Shown in pieces: positions 5,191 to 6,932 of a stretch of 6,932 bases of DNA. The notes beneath the pieces are model-generated. The model saw nothing but the letters and a program-made list of their open reading frames with translations. It was not told the origin of the DNA and made no database searches. Within the stretch, counting starts at the first letter, position 1; every line of letters starts with the position of its first letter. The stretch comes from Planctomycetaceae bacterium. Its GTDB lineage: Bacteria > Planctomycetota > Planctomycetia > Pirellulales > Pirellulaceae. The position numbers and the translations under genes were made by a program. The stretch lies in NCBI GenBank assembly GCA_012965455.1, contig DTSG01000457.1:1-6932 (forward strand). The letters run 5' to 3'.

Positions 5191-6162
5191 ATGATTATCG
5201 CCCCCAAACAATGGTCGCCATTGGTCTGCATCATTCTTGCCTCAATCATTCTCTCTGCCGGATGTAAAACAACGAGTTGGACAAGCCTACCAGGCATGAG
5301 CTATTTTGCCAAAGATGAAGCCCCCGCTGCATCGTACTATGGATCCAACGGTCAACCCACCAATGACTACGGGTCTCGAGCACCTGCGACAGCTAACCAA
5401 ACACCGTCCGGTGAGGATTACTATCACCGACAATATGATTCGACCAACCAAGGCACGAGCGATTATTTAGGAAACCAACCACAAACTGGGCCACAGTATA
5501 ACTCGGCAGCCACGGAACAACCAATCTATGACGGTCAACGTCAGCAGTACCAACCTTACCAAGCTCCGCAGCAACAACCCCAACAATATCAAGCTTACCA
5601 AGCCCCGCAACAACAGCCTCAGCAATATCAACCATACCAAGCTCCGCAGCAACAACCCCAACAAACACAGACCCAGCAATATCAACCATATCAGCCATAT
5701 CAGACGCCGCAACAACAACCGCCGGCCCAAGAATACCAACCGTATCAACCCCCGCAGCAACCGATCGCAAATCCTACTGCTCCAGGTGCTGCATCACTGC
5801 AACAAAACCCAGCTCAATACAATCAAGGTTTCTATGACCCCAATGCTGCACTGGCGACTCCAACAGCGCCTGCCGCAGTGACCCCACCCGCAACACCACA
5901 GGGAAATGATGCCTACATTCTGTCTCCCAATGCTGGCACCAATACCAATGCAACTACCGGTGCAGCCGCCTACACTGCCGGATTGCCAAATCAATCACCT
6001 CAATTTGACGAAACCTACAACCCGGTTGCACCGACGCCACCCGTACAACCAACCGCCGCGCCGTACCGCCCAGGCAGCACTGGTGATGCAAACAGTTATT
6101 ATGCACCTGTAGCGCCAACCACACCTAGCACTAATGGCGGCGGAAGCTACAATGGTCGATAA
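5191..6162 (+). CDS. Secreted lipoprotein with tandem Q/P/Y-rich repeats, function unknown
   Basis: This 323-residue product has a lipoprotein signal peptide: MIIAPKQW, a hydrophobic stretch (PLVCIILASIIL), then the lipobox LSAGC with Cys25 as the lipidation site. Export and anchoring in the cell envelope follow from this. Residues 40-117 are polar and rich in Tyr, Gly, Asn and Gln. Residues 118-191 hold five copies of a QQYQPYQAPQQQP-type repeat. The rest is Pro/Ala/Thr/Asn-rich low complexity ending NGGGSYNGR. I see no enzymatic domain or conserved motif after the lipobox. The composition suggests an unfolded surface or periplasmic linker, perhaps interacting with cell-wall or matrix material (inference). 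ATG 5191 is preceded by AAGGA at 5175-5179, an 11-base spacing. A TPR protein gene follows 89 bp downstream on the same strand. Confidence 0.82.
   Translation: MIIAPKQWSPLVCIILASIILSAGCKTTSWTSLPGMSYFAKDEAPAASYYGSNGQPTNDYGSRAPATANQTPSGEDYYHRQYDSTNQGTSDYLGNQPQTGPQYNSAATEQPIYDGQRQQYQPYQAPQQQPQQYQAYQAPQQQPQQYQPYQAPQQQPQQTQTQQYQPYQPYQTPQQQPPAQEYQPYQPPQQPIANPTAPGAASLQQNPAQYNQGFYDPNAALATPTAPAAVTPPATPQGNDAYILSPNAGTNTNATTGAAAYTAGLPNQSPQFDETYNPVAPTPPVQPTAAPYRPGSTGDANSYYAPVAPTTPSTNGGGSYNGR
5542..5763 (+). repeat. In-frame tandem repeat, 39-bp unit, within the lipoprotein gene
   Basis: Units run 5542-5580, 5581-5619 and 5620-5658, each 39 bp (QQYQPYQAPQQQP with one P-to-A change in unit two). A QQTQT spacer (5659-5673) follows, then an expanded 54-bp unit with an extra PYQ (5674-5727), and a degenerate 36-bp unit (5728-5763). 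The third-base differences among units (cag/caa, tac/tat, gct/gcc) show some divergence since duplication, so recent slippage is possible only between units one and three. Confidence 0.9.
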
Positions 6163-6175
6163 ATCCATTGCAGTA

Positions 6176-6197
6176 AGTCCTCCTGCTTCAGAGGACT
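6176..6197 (+). repeat. Hairpin between the lipoprotein and TPR genes
   Basis: AGTCCTC (6176-6182) and GAGGACT (6191-6197) form a perfect 7-bp stem around CTGCTTCA, 14 bases after the lipoprotein stop. No T-run follows on the + strand, so read-through into the TPR gene is plausible. It might be an mRNA-stabilising or weak termination structure. Confidence 0.4.
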
Positions 6198-6211
6198 ACT
6201 ACACATACTTT

Positions 6212-6236
6212 GCTAACGTTCGTTGCCTAGCTAACG
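6212..6236 (+). repeat. Short direct repeat GCTAACG upstream of the TPR gene
   Basis: GCTAACG occurs at 6212-6218 and again at 6230-6236, 18 bases apart, just before the TPR start codon. The second copy runs into CAGGG (6236-6240), the only Shine-Dalgarno-like stretch before ATG 6252. It may be chance. Confidence 0.25.
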
Positions 6237-6251
6237 CAGGGTTCATAACAA

Positions 6252-6932
6252 ATGCCGGACGACAAGCAGCAACCACTTGATACTCCAGATCCTGTAGATG
6301 ATCCGGCATCTCCTACGACGTCAGTCCCCAAACGTACGGGCCAACGCATCTCTGCATGTTTGTTCGCGTTAGTCGCAATTCCCTTGTTTATTCAATGGTG
6401 CCCCGGCGAAATTGCGTTATGGAAACAGGCGGCCGCACGTATTGCTTGGGATAACGGTGATCAGGAAACTGCTCTAAAACTCACCACGGAAGCAACCAAC
6501 TGGGATCCTCACAGTACGCCTATTAAATTAGATCAAGCCCGTTGGCATGACAAAATGGGCAAGTATCAAGCGGCTATCGACTTGTATATCAGCCTACTCC
6601 CGGCTAAGGATGACCCCTCGGCGGCAGCACTCGATACGGAATCGATTACCCTGCGGATGACGCTTTGCGACGTACTCAACCGCCAGGCAATTGCCACACG
6701 TGCAGCTCGTGACGCGTTGGAACTACCCGAGGTAGCGGTACCGTCGGAGCCATCAATGCAAGCAACTCAAGTGTGGCAACAATGGCAAATCATCGACCGT
6801 TGGTATCAGGTGGATGATCGCCTTGCAAGTCTTCCTATGCTGACGGCGGCAACCTACTATAACAACCGTGCTTACCAGATCGCAATTTCTGGGGAGCATA
6901 TCACTGAGGCGTTACAAGACATCAACCGTTGT
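6252..6932 (+). CDS. Membrane-anchored TPR-repeat protein (3' truncated)
   Basis: The frame from ATG 6252 stays open for 227 codons to the right edge. The N-terminal 30 residues are polar and acidic (MPDDKQQPLDTPDPVDDP), then residues 33-49 (ISACLFALVAIPLFIQW) form a single membrane-spanning segment without a cleavage site. TPR-like helices follow: residues 58-91 (WKQAAARIAWDNGDQETALKLTTEA) and about 92-117 (KLDQARWHDKMGKYQAAIDLYISLL), with the usual Gly/Ala/Tyr and A-A spacing. Near the edge, NNRAYQIAISGEHITEALQDINRC (204-227) is another TPR of the NNRAY..A..G type often seen in planctomycete proteins. TPRs mediate protein-protein contacts, so a scaffold role at the membrane is inferred. The C-terminus, and any further domain, is outside the window. 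It follows the lipoprotein gene by 89 bp and may share its transcript; CAGGG lies 11 bases upstream. Confidence 0.82.
   Translation, partial: MPDDKQQPLDTPDPVDDPASPTTSVPKRTGQRISACLFALVAIPLFIQWCPGEIALWKQAAARIAWDNGDQETALKLTTEATNWDPHSTPIKLDQARWHDKMGKYQAAIDLYISLLPAKDDPSAAALDTESITLRMTLCDVLNRQAIATRAARDALELPEVAVPSEPSMQATQVWQQWQIIDRWYQVDDRLASLPMLTAATYYNNRAYQIAISGEHITEALQDINRC

Noticed and set aside
5467..5760. Minus-strand open frame giving a leucine-rich, membrane-like translation
   Set aside because: It is the antisense reading of the CAA/CAG/CCN repeat of the lipoprotein gene; the Leu/Arg pattern follows from the repeat. No ribosome site or recognisable motif.
5542..5763. Regular direct repeats as a CRISPR-like or intergenic array
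   Set aside because: Units are contiguous, in frame, without unique spacers, and encode a protein repeat inside a lipoprotein gene.

Overview
The window holds seven protein genes: five complete and two cut by the window edges. I see no rRNA, tRNA, CRISPR array, transposase or integrase, and it reads as ordinary chromosome. Several traits together suggest a planctomycete of the Pirellulaceae type. These are the trypsin-like/PDZ protein, a membrane-anchored TPR protein with an NNRAY..A..G...EAL-type repeat, a multi-pass membrane protein with a huge acidic tail, a Q/P/Y-rich lipoprotein, moderate GC content and mostly weak ribosome binding sites. This placement is an inference; no marker gene is present.

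Layout. At the left edge (1-729, +) is the C-terminal part of an HtrA/trypsin-like protein with a PDZ domain, whose catalytic serine appears to be replaced by arginine. It converges with a minus-strand group read from right to left: a six-segment membrane protein with an acidic/basic tail (4043-2562), a PfkB-family sugar or nucleoside kinase (2430-1507) and a ThpR/LigT-type RNA 2',3'-cyclic phosphodiesterase (1470-877). Only 36 bp separate the kinase and the phosphodiesterase, so they are probably co-transcribed. A 307-bp divergent intergenic region (4044-4350) with several dyads then leads into a manganese-type superoxide dismutase (4351-4959, +), which ends at a strong intrinsic terminator (4989-5028). 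Next comes a secreted lipoprotein with a tandem QQYQPYQAPQQQP repeat (5191-6162, +), preceded by a plausible promoter and an operator-like palindrome. Last is the start of a membrane-anchored TPR protein (6252 to the right edge, +), which runs off the window.

How the genes work together. The superoxide dismutase is cytosolic oxidative defence and is transcriptionally self-contained. The lipoprotein and the TPR protein may form a cell-envelope unit. The kinase and phosphodiesterase are both small-molecule or RNA-end metabolism enzymes, with no obvious shared pathway.

I found no convincing new multi-gene system. The observations most worth a second look are the likely pseudoprotease, the degenerate first HxTx motif of the phosphodiesterase, a CxxCxxC insertion in the kinase, the charge-segregated tail of the membrane protein, and the dyad-rich leaders of the superoxide dismutase and lipoprotein genes.
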